Source: an uncultured Paracoccaceae bacterium (GTDB lineage: Bacteria > Pseudomonadota > Alphaproteobacteria > Rhodobacterales > Rhodobacteraceae). From it: a stretch of 64,000 bases of DNA. Below the pieces are notes generated by a model, which was not told the DNA's origin, made no database searches, and saw nothing but the letters and a program-made list of their open reading frames with translations. Location of the stretch: the NCBI GenBank assembly GCA_947500825.1, contig CANMTR010000002.1, forward strand, positions 62,001-126,000. The letters are read 5' to 3'. Shown piece after piece: positions 18,993 to 27,670 of the stretch. Position numbers and translations under genes: made by a program. Each line of letters begins with the position of its first letter. The stretch's first letter is position 1.

Positions 18993-20363
18993 ATGACCCT
19001 ATCCGCCGTCCTCGACCGGATCGACGCCGACCTGCCAGACGCGCTAGAGCGGCTGCGGGGGTTCCTGTCGATCCCGTCGATCTCGACCGACAGCGACTAT
19101 GCCGCCGAGTGCCGGCGCGCCGCCGAGTGGCTGACCGGCGAGCTGCGCGGCCTGGGCGTGGCAGCGGAGGTCCGCGACACGCCGGGCCACCCGATGGTGG
19201 TGGGGCATACCGGCGGCACGGGCAAATCGGTGCTGTTCTACGGCCACTACGACGTCCAGCCGGTCGATCCGCTGGAGTTGTGGGACCGCGACCCGTTCGA
19301 CCCGGCCGTCGAGGATACGCCCGAGGGCCGGGTGATCCGGGGCCGCGGGGCGGCCGACGACAAGGGTCAGTTGATGACCTTTATCGAGGCGATCCGCGCC
19401 TGGAAGGCCGTCCACGGCGAGCTGCCGGGCAACGTCACCTTCCTGTTCGAGGGGGAGGAGGAGTCCGGCTCGCCCTCCCTCGTCCCGTTCCTCGAGGAGA
19501 ACGCCGAGGAACTGCGCGCCGACGTGGCGCTAATCTGTGACACGGGCCTGTTCGACCGCGACCGCCCCGGCATCGTCACCCAGTTGCGCGGCCTCCTGGG
19601 AGAGGAGGTTGTGATCCGCGGGGCGGACAAGGACCTCCATTCCGGCTCCTTCGGCGGTCTGGCGGCGAACCCCGTCCGGGCGCTGGCGCGCATCGTGGCA
19701 CGCCTGCACGACGAGACCGGGCGGGTCATGGTCCCCGGCTTCTACGACGGGGTGCCGGACCTGACGCCGGAGCTCGCGGCGCAGTGGGGCGGCCTGGGCT
19801 TCGACGCCTCCACCTTCCTGTCGGGCGTGGGCCTGTCGGTGCCCGCGGGCGAGAGCGACCGGGGGGCGCTGGAGCAGCTCTGGTCGCGGCCCACCTGCGA
19901 GATCAACGGCATTCGCGGCGGCTATGCCGGGCGGGGCTTCAAGACCGTGCTTCCCGCCGAGGCCGCGGCCAAGATCAGCTTCCGGCTCGTGGGCGACCAG
20001 GACCCGCTGGTGATCCGCGAGAGCTTCCGCGCCATGGTGCGCGAGATGGTCCCCGAGGATTGCCGGGTGGAGTTCCACGACCACGGCGCCGCGCCCGCCA
20101 GCCGGATGGACACGTCCGACCCCGCCTTCGAGGCGGCGCGCCGCGCCCTGTCGGAGGAATGGCCCCACGAAGCCGCCTATATCGGCGCGGGCGGCTCGAT
20201 CCCCATCGCCGGCTATTTCCAGAAGATCCTGGGCATGGATTCCATGCTCATCGGCTTTGGCCGAGACGACGACCGCATCCATAGCCCCAACGAGAAATAC
20301 GACGTGAACAGCTTTCACCGCGGCGCCCGGTCCTGGGCGCGCATCCTCGACGCGATCCGATGA
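18993..20363 (+). CDS. M20 family dipeptidase
   Basis: Zinc metallopeptidase of 456 residues in the M20/ArgE/CPG2 family. Metal-binding motifs are visible in order: YGHYDVQPVDP (His), GRGAADDKGQLMTF (Asp), FEGEEESGSPSL (catalytic Glu and metal Glu), and LICDTGLFD. A dimerisation insert lies between about residues 205 and 330. Length and motifs fit the M20 dipeptidases that act on free peptides in the cytoplasm; the natural substrate is unknown. The stop overlaps the next start by 4 bp (ATGA), coupling it to the DddL-like cupin. It is divergent from hemA. Confidence 0.88.
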   Translation: MTLSAVLDRIDADLPDALERLRGFLSIPSISTDSDYAAECRRAAEWLTGELRGLGVAAEVRDTPGHPMVVGHTGGTGKSVLFYGHYDVQPVDPLELWDRDPFDPAVEDTPEGRVIRGRGAADDKGQLMTFIEAIRAWKAVHGELPGNVTFLFEGEEESGSPSLVPFLEENAEELRADVALICDTGLFDRDRPGIVTQLRGLLGEEVVIRGADKDLHSGSFGGLAANPVRALARIVARLHDETGRVMVPGFYDGVPDLTPELAAQWGGLGFDASTFLSGVGLSVPAGESDRGALEQLWSRPTCEINGIRGGYAGRGFKTVLPAEAAAKISFRLVGDQDPLVIRESFRAMVREMVPEDCRVEFHDHGAAPASRMDTSDPAFEAARRALSEEWPHEAAYIGAGGSIPIAGYFQKILGMDSMLIGFGRDDDRIHSPNEKYDVNSFHRGARSWARILDAIR

Positions 20364-21046
20364 GCGACGCGACAGAGGCCCCCGCCCGGCGCCTGGCCGA
20401 GGCGCCGGACTGGCTTTACCTCCTGCGGGAACTCGAGGCGATCTACCGTGACGGCTCTTCGGGTGGCAGCCCTGCGGTGCGCATGCATCGCGGTCGGGTT
20501 CGCGACGCGCTCGGCGCCGCGATCTCGGCAGGCCCGCCCCTTGCGGAGCGGTCCGCGGAGTCCCGCCCCGTCACCACGCATCTCGCCCGGGCGCTCGACC
20601 TCGGCGAACAGGGGCCGTTGCCGGGCCTGGCCCGCGCGCTGCGCCAGGTCGCCCCGCTCGTCACGTGGGAGCACGGCTACGACAGGGTGCCCAAGGCCCT
20701 GTCGCGCAAATACGCCTATTGCGAGGTGCTGGGCCCGCGCGGCCCCGTGGTCGTGGACCGGCTGATCCTGGGCTTCGTGCTGTTCGCGCCGCAAACGATC
20801 TATCCCCGCCACGGCCACGACGAGCTCGAGGAGAGCTACGTCTCCGTCGCCGGTTCCTGGTCGGAAAACGACTCGGCCGTCTACGCGCCCGGCTCGCTGA
20901 TCCTCAACCGCATCGGGGACGAGACGCGGATCTCCACCGGCCGGCTCGACCCGTGCCTGCTGGCCTACGCCCGCACCGGTCCCGTGGCGCGCCTGGCCGA
21001 CCCGGAGGCCAAGCCCTACCCCCCGCGCCGGCCGCCCGATGCCTGA
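20360..21046 (+). CDS. DddL-type DMSP lyase homologue with an altered second cupin motif
   Basis: Cupin of 228 residues resembling DMSP lyase DddL, which cleaves dimethylsulfoniopropionate to dimethyl sulfide and acrylate. The N-terminal PDWLYLLREL...GGS...RVR pattern and the LILGFVLFAP...YP segment match DddL as remembered. The first cupin motif is intact: H151 and H153, Glu157/158, Tyr160 and Gly165. In the second motif (APGSLILNRIGDETRIST, from about residue 176) the position expected to hold the metal-ligand His is Thr189. Activity as a DMSP lyase is therefore uncertain. It overlaps the M20 peptidase by 4 bp and the nucleoside hydrolase by 8 bp, suggesting one operon. Confidence 0.7.
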   Translation: MSDATEAPARRLAEAPDWLYLLRELEAIYRDGSSGGSPAVRMHRGRVRDALGAAISAGPPLAERSAESRPVTTHLARALDLGEQGPLPGLARALRQVAPLVTWEHGYDRVPKALSRKYAYCEVLGPRGPVVVDRLILGFVLFAPQTIYPRHGHDELEESYVSVAGSWSENDSAVYAPGSLILNRIGDETRISTGRLDPCLLAYARTGPVARLADPEAKPYPPRRPPDA

Positions 21047-21980
21047 TCCCGCGCGTATCGTCATCGACACCGATCCGGGCCAGGACGACGCCGTCGCGAT
21101 CCTGACGGCGCTGGCCTCGCCCGAGTTCGAGGTGCTGGGGATCACCGCGGTCGCCGGCAACGTGCCGCTGGAGCTGACCGCGCGCAACGCGCGGATCGTG
21201 TGCGAGCTGGCCGGGCGCGAGGACGTGCCCGTCTTCGCCGGTGCGCGCCAACCCCTGCGCAGGCCCCTGGTGACGGCCGAGCACGTACACGGCCGCACCG
21301 GCCTCGACGGGCCCGACCTGCCCGATCCGACCATGGCCCTGGACGGCCGCCCGGCGGTATCGTGGCTGATCGACACCCTGCGCGCGGAGCCGAAGGGGTC
21401 GATCACGATATGCGCGTTGGGGCCACTCACGAACCTGGCGCTGGCACTTCTCAAGGCGCCGGACATCGCCGCCCGGATCGGCCGCATCGTCCTGATGGGA
21501 GGCGCCTATTTCGAGGTGGGCAACATCACCCCCGCGGCGGAGTTCAACATCTATGTCGACCCCGAGGCGGCGCAGGTCGTGTTCCGCTCCGGCATCCCCC
21601 TCACGGTCCTGCCGCTCGACGTGACCCACAAGGCGCTGGTGACCCGCGCGCGCAACGACGCGTTCCGCGCCCTGGGGAGTCCCGCGGGCGTGGCCGTGGC
21701 GCAGATGACCGACTTCTTTGAGCGGTTCGACCTGGAGAAGTACGGCTCCGACGGCGCGCCGCTCCACGACCCGTGCGTGATCGCCTGGCTGCTGGCGCCG
21801 GACCTGTTCTCGGGCCGCGAGATCAACGTGGAGATCGAGACCCTCTCGGAATTGACGCGCGGCATGACGGTGGCCGACTGGTGGCGGGTCACCGACCGGC
21901 GGCCAAACGCGCTCTTCGTGGGCGACGTGGATGCCGACGGCCTGTTCGACCTGCTGACGGACCGCCTGTCGCGGTTCTGA
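21039..21980 (+). CDS. Inosine-uridine preferring nucleoside hydrolase
   Basis: Hydrolyses the N-glycosidic bond of ribonucleosides to a free base and ribose. The 313-residue protein opens with the calcium-binding Asp cluster DTDPGQDDA at residues 10-18. It also has the MGGAYFEVGNITPAAEFNIYVDPEAA segment (split here by family motifs around Asn and Asp) and the C-terminal LHDPCVIAWLL with the second active-site His-Asp. Substrate range cannot be told from sequence. It starts 8 bp inside the DddL-like gene, so it is probably the last gene of that operon. Confidence 0.92.
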   Translation: MPDPARIVIDTDPGQDDAVAILTALASPEFEVLGITAVAGNVPLELTARNARIVCELAGREDVPVFAGARQPLRRPLVTAEHVHGRTGLDGPDLPDPTMALDGRPAVSWLIDTLRAEPKGSITICALGPLTNLALALLKAPDIAARIGRIVLMGGAYFEVGNITPAAEFNIYVDPEAAQVVFRSGIPLTVLPLDVTHKALVTRARNDAFRALGSPAGVAVAQMTDFFERFDLEKYGSDGAPLHDPCVIAWLLAPDLFSGREINVEIETLSELTRGMTVADWWRVTDRRPNALFVGDVDADGLFDLLTDRLSRF

Positions 21981-22084
21981 CGCCCCGCGCGGAATCGCCC
22001 AGGGCCGCACGCGCCCTCTGGCGTCTCGGGCGCGGCGGAGTTAGGCCGGTGGCGCCTGCCCGCCCACCCGAAGGATCCGCCCCG

Positions 22085-22522
22085 ATGAGCGTCACGCTGA
22101 GGATCGCCCGCCCCGAGGACGAGGAGCGCGTCCTGCGCCTCGTCGTCGCCTGCCACGAGGAGGTGGGCCTTTCCCCCGACCCCGGCGCGCGCGACGCCGC
22201 CATCGCCGCGCTCCTGTCGGGCGAGGCGCCCGGCGCGCTCTATCTCGTGGGCCCGCCCTCGAGCCCGGTGGGCTACATGTCCGTGTCCTTCGGGCACTCC
22301 ATCTCGGCCGGCGGGACCGAGGCGCATATGGACGAGGTCTATATTCGCCCTTCCGTGCGCCGCCGCGGCATGGCTGGCGAGGCGATCTCGACCCTAACCA
22401 AGATGCTGTCGCAGCACGGGGTGCGCGCGCTCCATGTCCGCATCCCCGGCGAGGCGCCGCGCTTCCTGACCCGGATGCGCTTTTCCCCCGACACGGCCGT
22501 GCGTCTCACCCGGACGCTGTAG
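22085..22522 (+). CDS. GNAT family N-acetyltransferase
   Basis: Acetyl-CoA-dependent transferase of 145 residues with the GNAT fold: beta-strand 4 around AHMDEVYIRPSVRRRGMAGEAI, where the R-R-R-G-M-A pyrophosphate loop binds acetyl-CoA. The start MSVTLRIARPEDEERV is typical. The acceptor is unknown. It follows the nucleoside hydrolase by 104 bp and may or may not share its transcript. It ends 9 bp from the convergent lysozyme-like gene. Confidence 0.85.
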   Translation: MSVTLRIARPEDEERVLRLVVACHEEVGLSPDPGARDAAIAALLSGEAPGALYLVGPPSSPVGYMSVSFGHSISAGGTEAHMDEVYIRPSVRRRGMAGEAISTLTKMLSQHGVRALHVRIPGEAPRFLTRMRFSPDTAVRLTRTL

Positions 22523-22531
22523 GTCCGGCCT

Positions 22532-23287
22532 CTACCCGGTAAAGATCCGCGCCATCTCGGCGTCGAAATGCGCCCAGCTCATGGTCGCGCGATTGCCCGC
22601 GTAGCCGTGGTAATGGGACCGCCCCGAGGAGTTGGGCAGACCCGCCCAGATCTTGGCGAGGTTGTTCATGAAGGCGCGCCGTCCCATCTCGCCCCCGGTG
22701 AACGCGCCGTAGCCCGCCTCCGCCAGCAACTGGTCGGCAAGGCGGTCCTGCAGCGCGGGCGTGAACCGTGCGTCCAGGCCGACCCCTGCGTGCCGCACGA
22801 GCCGCTTCAGCGTCGTGGGGATCATCTGGTAGCGCCCGATCGCATGGGGCTGGCCGGGTGTCGCGGCGATCCAGGCATAGATCTCGGCCAGGGTCATCGC
22901 GGTCGGGACCGTGGGCGTCGGGACCCGGGCACCATGCTGCACCGCGTCGTAACCGTCCCGCCCGGCCTCGGCGCTGGCGATCAGATGCCGCAGCCGCGCG
23001 ACCTGCGAGCCGCCGAGCGGAACGGGCGCGGGCGTCGATGTGCCAGTCACCGGTGCGGCGGCCCGGGGCGCGAAGAAGCTGCCCTCGGCGCGGCCGCGAA
23101 ACAGGCTCGGTGCCGGCCCGGCAACCTGCGGGTTCGCCGGTGCGGAAGCCTGGATCAACCGCTCCGGCGCGCGGCTCCCATGGAAAAAGCCCCCCTCTCC
23201 CACGAGGGAAAAACCCTGCGCCACGCCGGGGCCGGCCCATGCCATGGTCGTGAGGATTAGGCAGATCGCGCGCGACCTCGGGGTCAT
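22532..23287 (-). CDS. Secreted lysozyme-like muramidase
   Basis: Predicted exported protein of 251 residues. A signal peptide covers about residues 1-24 (hydrophobic core ICLILTTMAWAGPGVA). A Pro/Ala-rich linker reaches to about residue 90, and the rest is a lysozyme-like domain. The domain shows IASAEAGRDGYDAV with a candidate catalytic Glu, and HAIGRYQMIPTTLKRLV, the segment typical of phage-type muramidases and GH104 endolysins. No other phage genes are nearby, so a cell-wall role such as septum or envelope remodelling is more likely than a prophage remnant. It lies between a convergent GNAT gene and rne. Confidence 0.72.
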   Translation of the reverse strand: MTPRSRAICLILTTMAWAGPGVAQGFSLVGEGGFFHGSRAPERLIQASAPANPQVAGPAPSLFRGRAEGSFFAPRAAAPVTGTSTPAPVPLGGSQVARLRHLIASAEAGRDGYDAVQHGARVPTPTVPTAMTLAEIYAWIAATPGQPHAIGRYQMIPTTLKRLVRHAGVGLDARFTPALQDRLADQLLAEAGYGAFTGGEMGRRAFMNNLAKIWAGLPNSSGRSHYHGYAGNRATMSWAHFDAEMARIFTG

Positions 23288-23403
23288 TCGAACCTCGTCC
23301 GTTCCGGTAACGGAGAGAACATCGCGCGCGAAGGTTGAGATTCGGTGGACGAGGCCCCCCCGTCAGGGACCCGGCGCGGGAACGATCCGCGCCGGGTCGG
23401 GCG

Positions 23404-25965
23404 TCACTTCTTGAGCGACCACCAGCCACGCTTGCGCGGCTTCGGTCCATCGTCGGAGGACCGGGCCGCTTCCGCCATCTCGGGCTCCCGCGCGGGGGCC
23501 TCGGCGGCGGGGGCTTCTTCCCGCGGTGCAGGCTCGACCGGCTCCTGCGGCTCCGGCTTGGGCTCCGGGCGGGAGGCCGCAGCCATCTCGGGCTTCGGTT
23601 CTGCCTCGGTCTCGGGCTCAGGTTTGGACTCGGCTTCGGGCTCGGATGGGGCCGGCGGCGCGATCGGCGTATCCTCTCGGATCGCCTCGGCCACCTCGCC
23701 GGTCACGGCACCGTCATCGGCCTTGCGCGACCGCGAGCGGCTGCGGCGCCGCCGCTTGGGCTTCTCGCCCTCGCCTGCGGCGTCGTCCCGGCCTTTCTCC
23801 TCCTTGTCGGAGGCCCCTTCCCCGGCGGCCTCGGCGGGAGTTTCCGCCACGATCTCGTCCTCGGCCGGGGCCCCGGTATTCGCGGGGGCGGCATCGTCGC
23901 GCGACTCGTCCCCCTCGGACCCGTTCTCGCCGTTGTCCTTGCCGCCCTTGCGCCGGCGCCTGCGACGACGCTTCTTCTTGGGCTTCTCCTCCTCCGCATC
24001 GGCCTGCGGCTCGGGTGCCTCGGGCGCCGGCGGAGCCTCGAAGGCGTCGACCTCTTCCGGTTCCTCCTGGATGTCGTCCTCGGGCTCCTCCTCGACGGCG
24101 AGCGCGGCGTGGGTGATCGCCGGGGACGGCTCCACCGTGCGGATGGTCTGGTGCTTGAGCTTGTCGAGCTTGAAGTCGGGGCTGACGAGGGCCGGGTCGG
24201 CCTCCAGCCGCACGGCCATCCCGTAGCGCGCCTCGATCAGCACGATATGCTCGCGCTTGTGGTTCATCAGGTAGTTGCAGACAGCCACGGGGACGGTGAC
24301 GCAGACCTCCTTGGTCTTCTTGCGCGTCCCTTCCTCCTCGAGCTGGCGCAGGATCGCGAGCGCGACGCTGTCGTCGGAGCGCAGGAGCCCGGTGCCGTGG
24401 CAGTGCTGGCACGGCTGGGTGGTGGCCTCGATCATCCCGGGCCGCAGGCGCTGGCGCGACATCTCCAGAAGGCCGAAGCCGCTGATCTTGCCCACCTGGA
24501 TGCGGGCGCGGTCGGTCTTCAGCTTGTCTTTGAAGTGCTTCTCGACATTGGCGTTGTGCTTGCGGTCCTCCATGTCGATGAAGTCGATCACGATCAGACC
24601 GGCGAGGTCGCGCAGGCGCAATTGGCGGGCGACCTCCTCGGCGGCCTCGCTGTTGGTCTTGTAGGCCGTCTCCTCGATGGAGCCCTCGCGGGTCGCCTTG
24701 CCCGAGTTCACGTCGATGGCGACGAGGGCTTCCGTCACGCCGATGACGATATAGCCGCCCGAGGGAAGCTGGACGGTCGGATTGAACATCCCGCCGAGAT
24801 AGCTCTCCACCTGATGGCGCGCGAAGAGCGGCATCTGGTCGGTGTAGTGCTTCACGTTCTTGGCGTGGGACGGCATGATCATCTTCATGAAGTCCTTGGC
24901 CGTGCGGTAGCCCTCCGGCCCCTCGACCCAGACCTCGTCGATCTCGCGGTTGTAGAGGTCGCGGATCGACCGCTTGATGAGGTTGCCCTCCTCGTAGATC
25001 GGCGCCGGTGCCACGGATTTCAGCGTCAGCTCCCGGATCTGCTCCCACATCCGCTGCAGGTACTCATAGTCACGCTTGATCTCGGTCTTGGTCCGCTTGG
25101 CACCCGCGGTGCGCACGATCAGTCCGGCGCCTCTGGGCACGTCGATCGACGCGGCGATCTCCTTGAGCTTCTTGCGGTCGGCGACGTTGGTGATCTTGCG
25201 GCTGATCCCGCCCCCGCGAGCGGTGTTGGGCATCAGCACGCAGTAGCGCCCCGCGAGGGACAGGTAGGTGGTCAGCGCCGCGCCCTTGTTGCCGCGCTCC
25301 TCCTTGACGACCTGGACCAGGAGGATCTGGCGGACCTTGATCACTTCCTGGATCTTGTACTTCTTTGCCCGCGGCTTGCGGGCCGGACGAACCTCGTCAG
25401 CGACGTCGTCGTCGGCCACCGACTCGATCGTCTCGTCGTGGGCGGTGGCATCGCGGGCCGGCTCCTCGTTGTCCTCGCGAGGATCCTGATCGGCGCGCGG
25501 GCCGACGCTGCCCGAGGGCATCTCGACCACGTCCATGCCGGGGATGCCAGCCGCGATGCCCGCGGTCTGGGCCGCCGCGACCTCGTCGCCCGACATTTCC
25601 GTCTCGCGCGAGCGGGTCGCGTCCGCGGGGCGAGCGCTCTCGGCCGCGGGCGCCTCGGCCGCGGCTTCAGCGTCGGCGGCCGCCTGCTCCTCGTCGAGGA
25701 GCGCCTGCCGATCGGCGACGGGGATCTGGTAGTAGTCCGGGTGAACTTCCGAGAAGGCCAGGAAACCGTGCCGGTTACCGCCGTAATCCACGAAGGCCGC
25801 CTGCAGCGACGGCTCGACGCGCGTGACCTTGGCTAGGTAGATATTGCCGGCGAGCTGGCGCTTGTTCTCGGATTCGAAGTCGAATTCCTCGACCTTGTTT
25901 CCGTCCACCACCACGACGCGGGTTTCCTCCGCATGGGTGGCGTCGATGAGCATTTTCTTTGCCAT
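23404..25965 (-). CDS. rne: Ribonuclease E
   Basis: Endoribonuclease that starts mRNA decay and processes rRNA, 853 residues. The S1 domain at the N-terminus is split by an acidic low-complexity insert (about residues 70-195), usual in alphaproteobacteria. The catalytic domain shows the two Mg-binding aspartates in VAIDVNSGKATREG and IVIDFIDMEDRKHN. The Zn-link is CQHCHGTG. The C-terminal third is disordered, with Lys/Arg-rich RNA-binding patches (KKKRRRRRRRK) and Pro/Glu repeats, ending in a WW-containing basic tail. Control is probably by its own leader, described separately. Confidence 0.96.
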   Translation of the reverse strand: MAKKMLIDATHAEETRVVVVDGNKVEEFDFESENKRQLAGNIYLAKVTRVEPSLQAAFVDYGGNRHGFLAFSEVHPDYYQIPVADRQALLDEEQAAADAEAAAEAPAAESARPADATRSRETEMSGDEVAAAQTAGIAAGIPGMDVVEMPSGSVGPRADQDPREDNEEPARDATAHDETIESVADDDVADEVRPARKPRAKKYKIQEVIKVRQILLVQVVKEERGNKGAALTTYLSLAGRYCVLMPNTARGGGISRKITNVADRKKLKEIAASIDVPRGAGLIVRTAGAKRTKTEIKRDYEYLQRMWEQIRELTLKSVAPAPIYEEGNLIKRSIRDLYNREIDEVWVEGPEGYRTAKDFMKMIMPSHAKNVKHYTDQMPLFARHQVESYLGGMFNPTVQLPSGGYIVIGVTEALVAIDVNSGKATREGSIEETAYKTNSEAAEEVARQLRLRDLAGLIVIDFIDMEDRKHNANVEKHFKDKLKTDRARIQVGKISGFGLLEMSRQRLRPGMIEATTQPCQHCHGTGLLRSDDSVALAILRQLEEEGTRKKTKEVCVTVPVAVCNYLMNHKREHIVLIEARYGMAVRLEADPALVSPDFKLDKLKHQTIRTVEPSPAITHAALAVEEEPEDDIQEEPEEVDAFEAPPAPEAPEPQADAEEEKPKKKRRRRRRRKGGKDNGENGSEGDESRDDAAPANTGAPAEDEIVAETPAEAAGEGASDKEEKGRDDAAGEGEKPKRRRRSRSRSRKADDGAVTGEVAEAIREDTPIAPPAPSEPEAESKPEPETEAEPKPEMAAASRPEPKPEPQEPVEPAPREEAPAAEAPAREPEMAEAARSSDDGPKPRKRGWWSLKK

Positions 25966-26335
25966 GTATCCGTATTCCGCACCCGGCCGCCCGCTGCACG
26001 CCTTCGGCGGACATCTGACGGGGCCGGGAGATCGATCAGGGCGTGCGCGGCCACCCGACCCGCCCGACCGCGACCCCTGGGGGTCGTCGCGAGGGAACGG
26101 TCTGTCGAAGGCGTGCGGCGCATCGCTGGTACAACTCCGGCGCAGCGGTCGGCTGCGCCAATGAACGGGGGCCCGGCACGCGTGGGACGCGCGACGCGGG
26201 CTGCGATCTGTCTGGCCGGCCCCGCAACCGGGTCGCCGTCAGCGAAATCAACGTGGGGTTGAAGAAACCAAAGCGGACTCCCACCCGTGTCTTGGACCAT
26301 AGGGCGGATCGACGGGAAATGACAATCCGTTTTTC
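25966..26335 (-). other. 370-bp gap: structured 5' leader of rne
   Basis: No gene is seen in this gap between the dctD-like stop and rne. Given the promoter predicted at 26296-26325, about 320 nt would be untranslated rne leader. Two hairpins stand out: a perfect 8-bp stem with a 5-nt loop (arms 26139-26146 and 26152-26159), and a second around 26090 built from CGACCCC and GGGTCG. A long structured leader is known to mediate RNase E autoregulation in E. coli; the same here is inference. Confidence 0.5.
26296..26325 (-). promoter_or_regulatory. Candidate promoter of rne
   Basis: On the minus strand TTGTCA (26325-26320) and TATGGT (26301-26296) are separated by 18 bp, a good match to the housekeeping consensus for such GC-rich DNA. 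It lies right at the end of the dctD-like gene and about 330 bp before the rne ATG. Confidence 0.5.
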
Positions 26336-27670
26336 CTACCCGGCCAGGTAGTCTGCCCTGGTCAGACCGTATTTTGCCATCTTCTCGTTCAGAGTGCGGC
26401 GCGGCAGGCAGAGCTCGTCCATGACGGCAACGATGGAGCCCCGATGCCGGCGCATCGTGTTGTCGATCAGCATCCGCTCGAAGGCCTCCACGTATTCCTT
26501 CAAGGGCTTTCCTTCCGTGGTCATGCCCGGCTCGCCGTCGTCCTCTCCCGCCATCAGCAGGGACGAGATCGTTCCCGTCCCGCGGCGGTTCTGCATCGCC
26601 GCGCGCTCGGCCACGTTGATGAGCTGGCGGATATTGCCCGGCCAAGGCGCCTGGAGGAGCTGCGCGGCTTCCTGAGCCGAAAGTTCCGGCGCCTCGCCGC
26701 CATAGTCTTCCGCGGCCTGCTCGGCGAACCGCGTGAACAGGGTCAGGATGTCCTCGCCCCGCGTCCGCAGGGGCGGCAGCGTGATCTTCATCGCCGCCAG
26801 CCGGTAGTAGAGGTCGGGGCGCAACACGTCCTCGCAGGTCTTGCCCTGCTGGCTGAGATTGGAGATCGCGACGACCCGCGTCTCGGCCGGGGTCCCCTGC
26901 TCGTTTATCCAGCCCAGCAGGCGTGCCTGGACGCTGACGGGGAGCGCGTCCACGTCCTCCAGGACCAGCGTGCCGCCGCGGGCCTGCTCGATGAGGGGGA
27001 TCTCGGATTCCGACGGGCCGAAGAGGCGCGCGGTCAGCGTCGCCTCGTCCTGGCCCGCGCAGGAGAACAGGACGAATTTCTGCCGCGCCCGGGCGCCCAC
27101 GGCGTGGAGCGCGTGGGCGGTCAAGGTCTTGCCGGTTCCCGTCTCGCCGTCGATCAGGACGTGGCCGTCGGCCTGGCCCAGGTCGAGGATGTCCTCGCGC
27201 AGTCGCTCCATGACCGGGGAGGAGCCGATCAGCTTCTTCATGATGCCCGCGCCACCCGCGAGCTCGCGCCGGAGCGCCCGGTTGTCGAGCGTCAGCCGAC
27301 GGTGATTGGCCGCGCGCTTGGCCAGGTCGGTCATCTTGTCGGGATCGAAGGGCTTCTCGAGGAAGTCGAAGGCGCCGACCTGCATCGCCTCCACCGCCAT
27401 CGGCACGTCGCCGTGGCCGGTGATCATGATCACCGGGAGGGCGGAATCGACGCTCATCAGGCGCTTGAGAAAGGCCATCCCGTCCATTCCGGGCATCTTG
27501 ATGTCCGATATGACGATCCCGGGGTAATCGGGGGCGATCCCCCTCAGCGCCTCCTCGGCACTGGGGAACACGTCGGTGTCGTATCCCGACAGGGCCAGCC
27601 ACTGGCTGATCGACTGGCGCATGTCCTTCTCGTCGTCGACGATCGCGATCTTCATGGCGTGGGCCATCAT
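26336..27670 (-). CDS. DctD-like response regulator with AAA+ and Fis-type HTH domains, lacking GAFTGA
   Basis: Response regulator of 444 residues. The receiver domain has the acidic pocket at D12/D13, the phosphoacceptor D56 and K106. An NtrC-family AAA+ domain carries Walker A GETGTGKT (175-182) and a Walker B-like GGTLVLED (232-239). A Fis-type HTH is at the C-terminus (LCLPRRTLNEKMAKYGL). Between LFG (216-218) and GGT (232-234) there are only 13 residues, with no GAFTGA loop for sigma-54 contact. It therefore probably does not activate sigma-54 RNA polymerase. It directly follows the dctB-like kinase gene; C4-dicarboxylate control is inferred from family resemblance. Confidence 0.85.
   Translation of the reverse strand: MMAHAMKIAIVDDEKDMRQSISQWLALSGYDTDVFPSAEEALRGIAPDYPGIVISDIKMPGMDGMAFLKRLMSVDSALPVIMITGHGDVPMAVEAMQVGAFDFLEKPFDPDKMTDLAKRAANHRRLTLDNRALRRELAGGAGIMKKLIGSSPVMERLREDILDLGQADGHVLIDGETGTGKTLTAHALHAVGARARQKFVLFSCAGQDEATLTARLFGPSESEIPLIEQARGGTLVLEDVDALPVSVQARLLGWINEQGTPAETRVVAISNLSQQGKTCEDVLRPDLYYRLAAMKITLPPLRTRGEDILTLFTRFAEQAAEDYGGEAPELSAQEAAQLLQAPWPGNIRQLINVAERAAMQNRRGTGTISSLLMAGEDDGEPGMTTEGKPLKEYVEAFERMLIDNTMRRHRGSIVAVMDELCLPRRTLNEKMAKYGLTRADYLAG

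Noticed and set aside
22532-23287. Prophage remnant suggested by the lysozyme-like domain
   Set aside because: There is no holin, integrase, capsid or att-like repeat nearby, and the protein has a normal signal peptide.
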